A stretch of DNA of 64,000 nucleotides from NCBI RefSeq assembly GCF_900302455.1, contig NZ_ONZG01000008.1, positions 206,615 through 270,614 of the forward strand, given 5' to 3'. Of the stretch, positions 1 through 8,995 are shown one piece after another. This stretch comes from Falsiruegeria mediterranea M17. GTDB taxonomy: Bacteria; Pseudomonadota; Alphaproteobacteria; Rhodobacterales; Rhodobacteraceae. Below the pieces are notes generated by a model, which searched no databases, was not told the origin of the DNA, and saw only the letters and a program-made list of their open reading frames with translations. Position 1 is the first letter of the stretch. Every line of letters begins with the position of its first letter. The position numbers were made by a program, and so were the translations under genes.

Positions 1-733
1 ATGTCAGCGAGGCGGTCGCGGCCGAGATATGGGTCACGGTCAGCGCCATGGCCGCACCGCCGTCCGCGGCCAGCTGCGAGCCGCCATTGAAGCCGAACCA
101 GCCAACCCACAGCATCGCGGCACCGATCATTACAAAGCCAGGGCTGTGCGGCGGGGTGGTGCGGTGACGGCGTGGCCCCAGGAACACCGCAATGATCAGT
201 GCGGCCAAACCAGCGGTTTCGTGGACCACGATACCGCCCGCAAAGTCCTTGACGCCCGTCTCACCAAAGATACCGCCATCGGCCAGGAACCCGCCGCCCC
301 AGATCCAGTGAACCACCGGCGCATAACACAGCAGCATCCAGAGGCCCGAGAAGGTCAGGACAAAGCCAAAGCCCACACGCTCGACATAGGCGCCCACGAT
401 CAGGGCGGGTGTGATGATGGCGAATGTCATCTGGAAGGCAAAGAACAGGATCTCGGGCAGGGTGCCCGACAGGGTGTCCGGCGTGATGCCCAGCAAGAAC
501 ATCTTGTCCAGCCCGCCCCAGTAGCCCGAGGTGCCGCCGCCAAAGGCGATGGAGTATCCTGCGACCAGCCACAGGATGCTCATCAAACAGGCAATTGCAA
601 AGCAGTGCATGAACACGCTGAGTACATTTCGGGCACGCACCAGACCGCCGTAAAACAGCGCAAGGCCCGGCAGTGTCATGAAAAGGACCAGGGCGGTTGC
701 CACGATGATCCATGCTGTATCGGCTCCATTCAT
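1..733 (-). CDS. amtB: Ammonium transporter, partial (C-terminal end outside window)
   Basis: Integral membrane channel of the Amt/MEP/Rh family that brings ammonium into the cell. The frame is open from an ATG at 733 to the window edge, giving about 244 N-terminal residues of a protein usually 400 or more residues long. The visible part has several hydrophobic segments and the Amt motif DFAGGIVVHETAG. An AAGGAG ribosome binding site lies a few bases upstream of the ATG. The usual neighbour glnK is not upstream: the next gene there is cinA, 140 bases away. The nearby ntr genes suggest nitrogen control, but I see no clear sigma-54 promoter. The protein starts directly at the first membrane segment (MNGADTAWII), so there is no obvious signal peptide. 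Confidence 0.93.
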   Translation of the reverse strand, partial: MNGADTAWIIVATALVLFMTLPGLALFYGGLVRARNVLSVFMHCFAIACLMSILWLVAGYSIAFGGGTSGYWGGLDKMFLLGITPDTLSGTLPEILFFAFQMTFAIITPALIVGAYVERVGFGFVLTFSGLWMLLCYAPVVHWIWGGGFLADGGIFGETGVKDFAGGIVVHETAGLAALIIAVFLGPRRHRTTPPHSPGFVMIGAAMLWVGWFGFNGGSQLAADGGAAMALTVTHISAATASLT

Positions 734-873
734 GGGGCCTCTCCTTTTCGGTAAGCGAGTGGTTCTGAAGCGTTGAACCCAATGCCGCTTGGGGAAAAAA
801 GAGGCACCTGCCGCAAAACCCGCCTGTTTTTGACGCTTTTTGCGATGTGGTGAAAAATTGGGCGGTGTTTTTG

Positions 874-1365
874 TCAGCCGCCCTGATTTTCAGCGGTGCG
901 CGAAAGTCCTGTCTGCAAGAGCTTTAGTGCATGATCCCGTGCCGCCAACCGGACCTGATCGCGGCCAAGGGCGCCAAATTCGATGGTTTCGGTGAAGGTG
1001 GACAGGCTCGTTCCTGCCAGTCCGAAACACACACGCCCTTCGGGCTTGAACTCGGACCCGCCGGGGCCTGCGATGCCGGTGATCGAGACGGTCAATTGAA
1101 CTGGGGCATGGTCCAATGCGCCCTCTGCCATCTCAAGCGCCACCTCTTCGGACACGGCGCCGACCGCATCTAAGGTTGAAGCCTTCACACCCAACATCTC
1201 TTGCTTGGCGCGGTTGGTATAGGTGACAAAGCTGCGTTCAACCACGGCGGAACTGCCGGGAATGTCGGTGAGCGCGGCGGCCACCATGCCGCCTGTGCAG
1301 CTTTCTGCAGTGGCGATCATGACGCCCAGACGTTTCGCCTCATCCAAAAGGTCAGTTACGTTCAT
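874..1365 (-). CDS. CinA C-terminal-domain protein (nicotinamide-nucleotide amidase type)
   Basis: A 163-residue protein matching the stand-alone CinA C-terminal domain (PncC type), which deamidates nicotinamide mononucleotide to nicotinate mononucleotide in NAD recycling. The early motif IATAESCTGGMVAAALTDIP is the family signature, and SITGIAGPGG lies near residue 95. The molybdopterin-binding-like N-terminal half of full CinA is absent, which is common for this short form. It is the last gene of a coupled set: its ATG at 1365 overlaps the pgpA stop as ATGA. Function is assigned by family; activity on NMN is not proven by the sequence. Confidence 0.88.
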   Translation of the reverse strand: MNVTDLLDEAKRLGVMIATAESCTGGMVAAALTDIPGSSAVVERSFVTYTNRAKQEMLGVKASTLDAVGAVSEEVALEMAEGALDHAPVQLTVSITGIAGPGGSEFKPEGRVCFGLAGTSLSTFTETIEFGALGRDQVRLAARDHALKLLQTGLSRTAENQGG

Positions 1366-1862
1366 AGCCCCAGCACCCCATGTGAAAAGCCTGCGAGCAG
1401 CGACACGCCGATGGCGGCAAAGACACCCGCGATCAGGTCATCCAGCATCACACCAAGCGCATCGCCGCGCCGGTCGGCCCAACCAATGGGGCCGGGTTTG
1501 GTGATGTCGAACAGTCGGAACAGCAGGAACCCGGCAACCCAACCGGGCCAAAGCGCCGTGATCTCGATCCCATGCGACCATGCCGGATAGGAAATCGCCA
1601 TAAGCGCGATGAACTGGCCCGCCACCTCATCAATCACGATCTCGGACGGGTCGTGATCGTCTTGTCCGGCAGTCATCACGCCAGTGGCCCAAATGCCCGC
1701 GACGATGGCCACAACGGTGGCAATTGCCAGCAGGGGAAAGCCACCCAATTGGTGCAACACATAGGTCAAGGGCAGGGCAGCAAACGACCCCCAAGTGCCC
1801 GGTGCGGGGCGCAGGTAACCGACGCCACCGACCGTGGCAATCGCCTTTGCCAGCCCCATCAT
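1362..1862 (-). CDS. pgpA: Phosphatidylglycerophosphatase A
   Basis: Membrane phosphatase that removes phosphate from phosphatidylglycerophosphate to make phosphatidylglycerol. About 166 residues with several hydrophobic segments. Family motifs visible are RPAPGTWGS near residue 20, [14 protein letters not shown] in the middle, and [13 protein letters not shown] followed by DDLIAG toward the end. The start at 1862 is chosen because its ATG overlaps the ispDF stop as ATGA; a TTG at 1877 is an in-frame alternative. It sits between ispDF and cinA in one overlapping operon, so translation is probably coupled. Length is normal for the family. Confidence 0.9.
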   Translation of the reverse strand: MMGLAKAIATVGGVGYLRPAPGTWGSFAALPLTYVLHQLGGFPLLAIATVVAIVAGIWATGVMTAGQDDHDPSEIVIDEVAGQFIALMAISYPAWSHGIEITALWPGWVAGFLLFRLFDITKPGPIGWADRRGDALGVMLDDLIAGVFAAIGVSLLAGFSHGVLGL

Positions 1863-2992
1863 GCCGACACCAGACAAGCAGTGGCCAGCGAGGCAATGCC
1901 TTCGCTGCGACCGGTAAAGCCCAGACGTTCGGAGGTGGTGGCCTTGACCGAAACCTGCCCCTCGCTCAGCCCCATGATCTGCGCCATTTCACTTCGCATG
2001 GCGGCCGAATGTGGCCCGATCTTTGGATACTCGCAGACCAACGTGCAGTCGACGTTGGAAATGCGATACCCCATCGAGGCCGCCAACTCGACCGCGTGAC
2101 GCAAGAAGATCTCGCTCGCAGCGCCCTTCCACTGTGGATCGGACGGGGGGAAGTGCTGGCCGATGTCGCCCTGCGCCAAGGCGCCATAGATCGCGTCGGT
2201 AACGGCGTGCATGCCCACATCCGCATCCGAATGCCCCTGCAGTCCGCGGTCATGCGGCACCTTCACACCACACAGCACCACGTGATCGCCGTCACCGAAG
2301 CGGTGCACGTCGTAACCATTGCCCAGCCTGATATCCATATCTGTCCTCAAGATCCGTTCCGCCCGGGCAAAATCCTCGGGCCGGGTTATTTTCAAGTTGT
2401 CTGCGTCACCCGGCACAATCTTCACCGGCAGGCCCACATCCCGCGTCACCTGCACATCATCCGCTGCGCCGCCGGGGTGCGCGGCATGTGCCGCAACGAT
2501 GGCGTCATAGTGGAACCCTTGCGGCGTTTGCGCTGCATAGAGGCCGGCGCGATCTCGTGTGCCTGTGACCTGACCCTCACCTCCGACCCAAAGCGCGTCT
2601 GTCACCGCAAGGCCCGGCGCGGCGGCAGGGCAGGCCTCCAGGGCGGTCAGCACGTCCGAGATGATCCGCGTGCTGACGCATGGCCGTGCCACGTCGTGGA
2701 TCAGAACTTTGGTCACGCCCCGATTTTCCAGTGCAGCTAATCCGTTTCGCACCGATTCTGCACGATCTGTCCCGCCTGAGGCGAGAATGTAGCGGCCGCT
2801 TTCAAACTCTGCCCACGCGTCTTTGTCGTCGGCAGACAGAACCAGGACGATATGGTCCAATCCGGCAGCTTCGAACTGCGACAACGTCCAATCCGCCACG
2901 CGCCGCCCGGCAAGCGGCCGCCACTGCTTCGGCACACCTCCACCTGCACGCTGGCCGCGCCCTGCGGCGACGATAATGGCGGCTATGGTCAT
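1859..2992 (-). CDS. ispDF: Bifunctional IspD/IspF (MEP-pathway isoprenoid enzyme)
   Basis: A fused enzyme of the non-mevalonate isoprenoid pathway. The N-terminal part (about residues 1-220) is 2-C-methyl-D-erythritol 4-phosphate cytidylyltransferase, recognised by [19 protein letters not shown] near the start and [11 protein letters not shown]. The C-terminal part (about 221-377) is 2-C-methyl-D-erythritol 2,4-cyclodiphosphate synthase, with [20 protein letters not shown] at its beginning and [20 protein letters not shown]. The IspD-IspF fusion is typical of alphaproteobacteria. The start at 2992 ([11 protein letters not shown]) is chosen because it begins right at the nucleotide-binding motif; the frame is open further upstream but that stretch looks non-coding. 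First gene of the ispDF-pgpA-cinA operon. Confidence 0.95.
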   Translation of the reverse strand: MTIAAIIVAAGRGQRAGGGVPKQWRPLAGRRVADWTLSQFEAAGLDHIVLVLSADDKDAWAEFESGRYILASGGTDRAESVRNGLAALENRGVTKVLIHDVARPCVSTRIISDVLTALEACPAAAPGLAVTDALWVGGEGQVTGTRDRAGLYAAQTPQGFHYDAIVAAHAAHPGGAADDVQVTRDVGLPVKIVPGDADNLKITRPEDFARAERILRTDMDIRLGNGYDVHRFGDGDHVVLCGVKVPHDRGLQGHSDADVGMHAVTDAIYGALAQGDIGQHFPPSDPQWKGAASEIFLRHAVELAASMGYRISNVDCTLVCEYPKIGPHSAAMRSEMAQIMGLSEGQVSVKATTSERLGFTGRSEGIASLATACLVSA

Positions 2993-3176
2993 GGTATGTC
3001 TGCTCCTGATCTGCTGCGCCTTGTTTATGAGGTGCTGCGCGCTTCGGCAATCACCCGCGTCAACTTGCTTAAAAAATAGGCAGGTGCCATTTTGATACGC
3101 CTTGAAACAGTCCGTTTCATTGTGCCATTGGGGGCGCTTCGTTACCAAAGTGGCACTTGCACAAGGATTAGGCATT

Positions 3177-4160
3177 TTGACCTTACGTCTTGCCAACAAA
3201 GAGCTGACCCCGCCTGTGGTCCTCGCCCCGATGGCCGGAATCACAGACCGCCCGTTCCGCGATCTGGTTTCCAGTTTCGGCGCAGGCCTGGTGGTGAGCG
3301 AGATGGTCGCCAGTCAGGAAATGGTTCAAGCCAAGCCGGGCGTACGTGAACGCGCCGAGCTAAGCGCGGACGTGGAAAACACCGCCGTGCAACTTGCGGG
3401 CCGCGAGGCAACCTGGATGGCCGAGGCAGCACGGCAAGTGGCTGATCAAGGCGCGCGGATCATCGACATCAACATGGGGTGCCCCGCCAAAAAGGTGACC
3501 AACGGGTATTCCGGCTCGGCGCTGCTCAAGACCCCCGATCATGCGCTGACGCTGATCGAGGCGGTGGTCGAAGCGGTGGATGTTCCCGTCACGCTCAAGA
3601 CGCGGCTTGGTTGGGACGACAAACTGCTCAATGCGGCGGATGTGGCACGTCGTGCACAGGATGCTGGTGTACAGATGGTCACAATCCACGGGCGCACCCG
3701 CTGCCAGTTCTACAAGGGCCACGCCGATTGGGCAGCGATCCGGTCGGTGACCGAGGCGGTGGATGTGCCGGTTGTGGCCAATGGCGACATCACCAGCACC
3801 GAGGCCGCCCAACGGGCGTTGGAGTTGTCCGGTGCGGCGGGCGTCATGATCGGGCGGGGCGCACAGGGCAAACCCTGGCTGCTGGCGCAGGTCTCGCACG
3901 ACCTCTATGGAACGCCTGCACCTGTTATTCCGCAAGGCGCTGACCTGATCGACATGGTGCAGCGCCATTACCACGCAATGCTGTCTTTCTACGGCGCCGA
4001 ACTGGGTCTGCGCGTCGCGCGCAAACATCTGGGCTGGTACATGGATGAGGCGGGCACGGCAGCGCCGCTGCGCCGTGCAGTGCTGACATCCCGCGATACG
4101 GATGAGGTGACGCGGCTGCTGACGGATGCGCTCACCCCAACGCAAGAGGTGGCGGCATGA
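3177..4160 (+). CDS. dusB: tRNA dihydrouridine synthase DusB (NifR3)
   Basis: FMN-dependent enzyme that reduces uridine to dihydrouridine in tRNA. It shows the Dus signature [17 protein letters not shown] near the start, [10 protein letters not shown] with the catalytic Cys, and the FMN-binding stretches [17 protein letters not shown] and MIGRGAQG. About 327 residues, normal length. I place the start at a TTG at 3177 (reads [10 protein letters not shown]), about ten bases after an AAGGA; no suitable ATG exists there and the open frame upstream (from 3102) does not look like DusB. It is the first gene of the dusB(nifR3)-ntrB-ntrC operon known in Rhodobacter and overlaps ntrB by ATGA. Confidence 0.92.
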   Translation: MTLRLANKELTPPVVLAPMAGITDRPFRDLVSSFGAGLVVSEMVASQEMVQAKPGVRERAELSADVENTAVQLAGREATWMAEAARQVADQGARIIDINMGCPAKKVTNGYSGSALLKTPDHALTLIEAVVEAVDVPVTLKTRLGWDDKLLNAADVARRAQDAGVQMVTIHGRTRCQFYKGHADWAAIRSVTEAVDVPVVANGDITSTEAAQRALELSGAAGVMIGRGAQGKPWLLAQVSHDLYGTPAPVIPQGADLIDMVQRHYHAMLSFYGAELGLRVARKHLGWYMDEAGTAAPLRRAVLTSRDTDEVTRLLTDALTPTQEVAA

Positions 4161-5233
4161 CCTCGGACCAATCCATCTGGGCCTCGCTGCCGGTTCCGGC
4201 TTTCCTGATCGACCCAGAGGACAGGATCGCGGACGTGAACTCTGCCGGCGAAGGGTTTCTGAACGCGTCAAAAAAAGCGGTCGAGGGCACGCCGGTTTGG
4301 GATCAGATCGCCATTGATGCCCCGATTGAAGAAGCATTCGAGCGCGCCCGCACCAACGGCACACCGCTTTTTGTCAACGACATCGATGTCGGCTCGGGCA
4401 GTCGCGCGCCACTGCAATGCGCCCTGCAGATTGCACCGTTGCTCGGCCACCCCGGCACGATGATCATGATCATTTCGCCGCGGGAATTGGCGGGGCGGAT
4501 GACGCAGAACCATTCGGTGAAATCGGCGGCGCAGTCGGCTATTGGCATGGCTGAAATGCTGGCGCATGAGATCAAGAACCCGCTGGCCGGGATCACCGGG
4601 GCGGCGCAGCTTCTGAGCATGAATCTTGGCGCCGAAGACCTTGAACTTACAGACCTAATCGTGGCCGAAAGCCGCCGGATCGTGAAGCTGTTGGAGCAGG
4701 TCGAACAGTTCGGCAACCTCAGCACGCCGGATTTCAAGCCGGTCAATATTCACGACGTTCTGGACCGCGCCCGTCGCTCGGCGCAGTTGGGGTTTGGGGC
4801 CCATATGACCATTATCGAGGACTACGACCCCTCGCTTCCCATGGCCTTGGGTGACCCTGACCAGCTGTTGCAGGTGATATTGAATCTGCTGCGCAACGCG
4901 TCAGAGGCCGCAGACCCACAAGGCGGCACCATCCGCCTGCGGAGTTACTTTGAACACAGCTTTCGCCTGCGCCGCTCGGACGGCACAGGCCAATCGCTGC
5001 CCTTGCAGATCGAGATCATCGATGATGGCCCCGGTCTGCCGGACAAGATCAAGGCCGACATCTTTGATCCCTTTGTGTCTGGGCGCGAGAACGGCACCGG
5101 GTTGGGGTTGGCCTTGGTGAGCAAGATCATTTCGGATCACAACGGGTGGGTCTCGGTCACGTCTGTGCCCGGGCGCACGGTGTTCCGCCTGTCGCTGCCG
5201 CGGGTTCCGCGCGGACATATGGATAAGGAGTAA
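4157..5233 (+). CDS. ntrB: Nitrogen regulation sensor histidine kinase NtrB
   Basis: Cytoplasmic kinase/phosphatase that controls NtrC according to nitrogen status, normally through PII proteins. 358 residues without membrane segments. The N-terminal ~110 residues form a PAS-like sensor region. The H-box is AEMLAHEIKNPLAGI with His137 as the phosphorylated residue. The ATP-binding part has LLRNASEA (N-box), DDGPGLP and GTGLGLAL. It overlaps dusB by four bases and ends six bases before ntrC, so the three genes are surely cotranscribed. The AAGGAG near 5226, at the end of this gene, serves ntrC. Confidence 0.95.
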   Translation: MTSDQSIWASLPVPAFLIDPEDRIADVNSAGEGFLNASKKAVEGTPVWDQIAIDAPIEEAFERARTNGTPLFVNDIDVGSGSRAPLQCALQIAPLLGHPGTMIMIISPRELAGRMTQNHSVKSAAQSAIGMAEMLAHEIKNPLAGITGAAQLLSMNLGAEDLELTDLIVAESRRIVKLLEQVEQFGNLSTPDFKPVNIHDVLDRARRSAQLGFGAHMTIIEDYDPSLPMALGDPDQLLQVILNLLRNASEAADPQGGTIRLRSYFEHSFRLRRSDGTGQSLPLQIEIIDDGPGLPDKIKADIFDPFVSGRENGTGLGLALVSKIISDHNGWVSVTSVPGRTVFRLSLPRVPRGHMDKE

Positions 5234-5239
5234 ACTGGC

Positions 5240-6607
5240 ATGGATGGCACGGTTCTGGTTGCCGACGACGACCGCACAATTCGCACGGTTCTGACCCAGG
5301 CGCTGACGCGGGCAGGGTGCAAGGTGCATGCCACCAGCTCGCTGACGACGCTGATGCGTTGGGTGAGCGAGGGGAAGGGCGACGTGGTGATCTCTGACGT
5401 GGTCATGCCGGACGGAAACGGGTTGGAAATGCTGCCCAAGATCAACGAAGACCGCCCCGGTCTGCCGGTGATCGTGATCTCGGCCCAAAACACCATCATG
5501 ACGGCCATTCAGGCGGCCGAGGCCGAGGCGTATGATTATCTGCCCAAGCCCTTTGACCTGCCGGATCTGATGAAGCGGACCGCCCGAGCGCTTGATCAAA
5601 AGCGAAAGGCGCCGCAGCCATCAGTGAATGATTCTGGCGAGCGCCCGGACGAGCTACCGTTGGTGGGGCGTACGCCGGTGATGCAGGCGCTCTATCGTTT
5701 GGTGGCCAAGGTGATGAACACCGACCTGCCGGTGATGATCTCGGGCGAAAGCGGGACCGGAAAGTCACTGATCGCAAAGGCAATCCACGACTTCTCCGAC
5801 CGACGCACCTTGCCCTTTGTGACTGTGACAGGGGCGGACTTGCAGGAGCTGGAAGGGCCTGCGCGTGTCTTGGCAAGGGTCAAGGGCGGTACACTGCTGA
5901 TCGACGAAATCACCGACATTGACGATGAGATTCAAGCACGGATCGTACGGATGATGGACGCGCCGGGCGATCACGTGCCGCGCTTCATGGCGACCAGCCA
6001 GGGCGACCTGTCCAAGGCGATGGAGCAGGGGCGTGTGCGTCAGGACTTGTACTATCGCTTGTGCGGCGCGCCGATCCATGTGCCTGCTTTGCGTGAACGC
6101 GTGGATGACATCCCGCTGCTGACCGAGCACTTTTTGGCCCGCGCCGAGCGTGATGGTGCCCCGAAACGCTGGTTGAGTGATGACGCCAAGGAACTGTTCC
6201 GCGTCTACAGCTGGCCTGGCAATGTGCGACAGTTGGAACATGCTGTGCGTCGCCTGGGCCTGACCAGTCGCGCGGACGAGATTTCGCGCACCGAAGTCGA
6301 ATTGGTTTTGGGCAGCCAGCCCGAGGTCGAGCCGGTGCTTGGTGGCGGCGATCACGAGAAACTCTCGGCCTCGGTCGAGCGGCACTTGCGACGCTATTTC
6401 GATCTGCATGGGAACATGCTACCTCCGCCCGGTCTGTATCAGCGGATCCTGCGCGAAATCGAAGCGCCCCTGATCGAGATTGCCCTGGATGCAACCGGCG
6501 GAAATCAGGCCAAATGCGCCGATCTGCTGGGCATCAACCGGAATACGCTGCGGAAAAAGATCACGGATCTGGATATTCAGGTGACACGGCGCCGCAAACT
6601 GATGTAA
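5240..6607 (+). CDS. ntrC: Nitrogen response regulator NtrC (lacks GAFTGA loop)
   Basis: Response regulator that activates nitrogen-assimilation genes. Receiver domain at residues 1-120 with phospho-acceptor Asp53 in [10 protein letters not shown] and Lys in LPKPFD. AAA+ domain follows with Walker A GESGTGKS (169-176) and Walker B TLLIDEI (218-224). Between them, where sigma-54 activators carry ESELFGHEKGAFTGA, this protein reads only [20 protein letters not shown], so the sigma-54 contact loop is missing. This agrees with Rhodobacter capsulatus NtrC, known to work with sigma-70 polymerase. A Fis-type helix-turn-helix ([20 protein letters not shown]) ends the 455-residue protein. Partner kinase is NtrB just upstream. 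Confidence 0.95.
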   Translation: MDGTVLVADDDRTIRTVLTQALTRAGCKVHATSSLTTLMRWVSEGKGDVVISDVVMPDGNGLEMLPKINEDRPGLPVIVISAQNTIMTAIQAAEAEAYDYLPKPFDLPDLMKRTARALDQKRKAPQPSVNDSGERPDELPLVGRTPVMQALYRLVAKVMNTDLPVMISGESGTGKSLIAKAIHDFSDRRTLPFVTVTGADLQELEGPARVLARVKGGTLLIDEITDIDDEIQARIVRMMDAPGDHVPRFMATSQGDLSKAMEQGRVRQDLYYRLCGAPIHVPALRERVDDIPLLTEHFLARAERDGAPKRWLSDDAKELFRVYSWPGNVRQLEHAVRRLGLTSRADEISRTEVELVLGSQPEVEPVLGGGDHEKLSASVERHLRRYFDLHGNMLPPPGLYQRILREIEAPLIEIALDATGGNQAKCADLLGINRNTLRKKITDLDIQVTRRRKLM

Positions 6608-6706
6608 TATCGCCACACAAACCGTGGCATCTGGGTTTCGACCTAGGATAGATCACGAAATATGGCGGTTCGTTGCGCAAGCAACACATCAGTATGAGGG
6701 CAGCAG

Positions 6707-8995
6707 GTGGCATCTCGGTCACAGAACGGGCCAATCCTAACGATTAGCCGTTGGCGAAGAACCCGAAAAGCCCGCAATATCGGGACCTTGGGCCTTGTGG
6801 TTCTGGGCCCTGTCTTGACGCTTGCAACCTATCTGGCGATCGGCCCGTTCGATCAGGGCGCGTCGTCACTGTCACTGCGACTCATCCTGCTTGCGGACTT
6901 TGTCTATATTCTGGTTCTCGCCGCTTTGGTTTTGGGGCAGGTTGCCCGTCTGATCGCTGCGCGGCGCGCCAAATCGGCGGGTTCCCGCTTGCATTTGCGT
7001 CTCATCGGGGTCTTCTCTCTTTTGGCGCTGATCCCGGCCGTAACGGTGGCCATTTTTGCAGGGCTTACATTGAACGTCGGCCTCGAAGGGTGGTTTTCAG
7101 ACCGCGTGCGAGCGGTGGTCGGATCGTCGCTTACCGCTGCCGAAGCCTATGAGAGTGAACAGCGCCTTGATTTGTCCGAGGACGCCATGGCCTTGGCCCA
7201 ATTCCTTGATCAAAGCCGTGGGGTCAATTTCTTCATCAACGATGGGGAATTCCGGCAACTGTTGGCGCGGGGCCAGTCGCAAATTCAACGCGGCTTGCGC
7301 GAGGCCTATGTGATTGATGGAACAGGAGAGATTCTGTTCCGGGGTGATCGATCCTATCTGTTTGATTTCGAGCGCCCAAGCAATGAACAGATCTCTGAGG
7401 CGCAAGAGCGCGGCCTGTTGATCATTCAGGACTGGGACAACAATGAGTTTCGCGCGCTGGTGCCGCTCAATGCGTATCTCAACCGCTATCTCTATGTCAG
7501 CCGCGAAGTTGACGGACATTTGCTGAACCTGCTGGATGAGACCAAGGAAACGGCAAAATTCTATCAACAACTTGAAAGCGAACGGGGTCGTGTGCTGTTT
7601 CAGTTCGGTCTGCTCTATCTGGGATTCGCGGTGATCCTGCTGCTGGCCGCTGTTTGGCTGGGCCTGTGGTTTGCCGAGCGTCTGTCGCGCCCGGTCGGGC
7701 GCTTGACCACTGCGGCGCAGCGCGTGGGTGGTGGTGATCTGGCCGTGCAGGTGGTCGAGGATGGCGGTGATGATGAGATTGCCATGCTGGGGCGTTACTT
7801 CAACCAGATGACCCGACAGCTCAAGGGGCAGCGCGATGCCCTGTTGGAGAATACCCGTCAGATTGAACAGCGGCGGCGGCTCTTTGATTCTGTTCTGTCT
7901 TCGGTCACGTCCGGCGTTGTTGGGCTGGATCCTGATGGGCGTGTGACCTTTGTGAACCGGTCGGCAGAACGACTGCTGGACTGGTCTGGTGGTGAACAGA
8001 GCCTGGCGCTCGGCATTGCTGTGCCCGAATTCCTGCCGCTTTTCGAAACCATGCAATCAACCGGCTCTGAAACAGCGCAGGGCGAGATCAAGGTGAGCCG
8101 CCAGGGGCAACAGGAAAACCTGCTGGTGCGCATGTCGACCCGGAGGGGCGAAGACGGCGGGCTTGAAGGGTATGTGGTGGCCTTTGATGATGTGACCGAT
8201 CTGGTCAGCGCGCAGCGCATGGCCGCGTGGGGCGATGTCGCGCGCCGGATCGCGCACGAGATCAAGAACCCGCTGACACCCATTCAGTTGAGCGCCGAAC
8301 GGATCAAACGCAAGTTCACGGGCGCTTTGCCAGAAGAGGACGCCGAAAAGCTTGAAGCGATGACAGACGTGATCGTACGTCAAACGAATGATTTGCGGCG
8401 TATCGTCGACGAGTTTTCAAAATTCGCCCGCATGCCGGAACCTGATCGGCGCAATGAGGATCTGACGCAATTGGTGCGGGACGCGGTGTTGTTGCAGCAA
8501 ACGGGTCAGCCCGATCTGCGCATCGTTGCGGACCTGCCGGATGATCCAATCACCACGGATGTCGATGGCACGATGTTGTCTCAAGCGCTGACCAACCTGA
8601 TCAAGAATGCAGGCGAAGCGATTGAAACACTGAAAGAAAAGGGTGCTCCGGACAACCTGGAGCCACAGATCCACGTGAGCCTGACCGACAGCGGCGCCGG
8701 GGTCATCATCACAATCGCGGACAACGGTGTCGGCCTGCCCGAAGACCGGGCACGGCTGTTTGAACCCTATGTGACAACCCGGGACGAGGGCACAGGTCTG
8801 GGCCTGCCCATCGTCAAGAAAATCATCGAGGAACACGGCGGCACCCTCACGCTTGAGGACGCGCCGGTATTTGACGGACAGGACCATTTTGGCGCGATGG
8901 CCGTAATTCGTCTGCTGCGGGACGATCCGCACAAACCCAAAGCGCCGATTGAACAGGCGGCAAAAACACTAGTGAAAGCAGGACAATATGAGTGA
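6707..8995 (+). CDS. ntrY: Membrane sensor histidine kinase NtrY
   Basis: Inner-membrane kinase paired with NtrX; linked in relatives to nitrogen, redox and envelope control. 762 residues. Hydrophobic segments lie near residues 27-48, 65-85 and 100-125, with another near 300-325 after a periplasmic region. A HAMP linker follows (ERLSRPVGRLTTAAQRVGGG), then a PAS domain (LDSVLSSVTSGVVGLDPDG), the H-box RIAHEIKNPLTP with His517, and ATPase motifs NLIKNAGEA, DNGVGLP and GTGLGLPIV. The start is a GTG at 6707 after GAGGGCAGCAG; a nearby ATG at 6694 is out of frame. It follows ntrC by 99 bases and overlaps ntrX by eight. Confidence 0.94.
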   Translation: MASRSQNGPILTISRWRRTRKARNIGTLGLVVLGPVLTLATYLAIGPFDQGASSLSLRLILLADFVYILVLAALVLGQVARLIAARRAKSAGSRLHLRLIGVFSLLALIPAVTVAIFAGLTLNVGLEGWFSDRVRAVVGSSLTAAEAYESEQRLDLSEDAMALAQFLDQSRGVNFFINDGEFRQLLARGQSQIQRGLREAYVIDGTGEILFRGDRSYLFDFERPSNEQISEAQERGLLIIQDWDNNEFRALVPLNAYLNRYLYVSREVDGHLLNLLDETKETAKFYQQLESERGRVLFQFGLLYLGFAVILLLAAVWLGLWFAERLSRPVGRLTTAAQRVGGGDLAVQVVEDGGDDEIAMLGRYFNQMTRQLKGQRDALLENTRQIEQRRRLFDSVLSSVTSGVVGLDPDGRVTFVNRSAERLLDWSGGEQSLALGIAVPEFLPLFETMQSTGSETAQGEIKVSRQGQQENLLVRMSTRRGEDGGLEGYVVAFDDVTDLVSAQRMAAWGDVARRIAHEIKNPLTPIQLSAERIKRKFTGALPEEDAEKLEAMTDVIVRQTNDLRRIVDEFSKFARMPEPDRRNEDLTQLVRDAVLLQQTGQPDLRIVADLPDDPITTDVDGTMLSQALTNLIKNAGEAIETLKEKGAPDNLEPQIHVSLTDSGAGVIITIADNGVGLPEDRARLFEPYVTTRDEGTGLGLPIVKKIIEEHGGTLTLEDAPVFDGQDHFGAMAVIRLLRDDPHKPKAPIEQAAKTLVKAGQYE

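Noticed and set aside
6672..6685. Inverted repeat GTTGC-GCAA-GCAAC before ntrY
   Set aside because: Five-base arms only and no T-run; too weak to call a terminator or operator.
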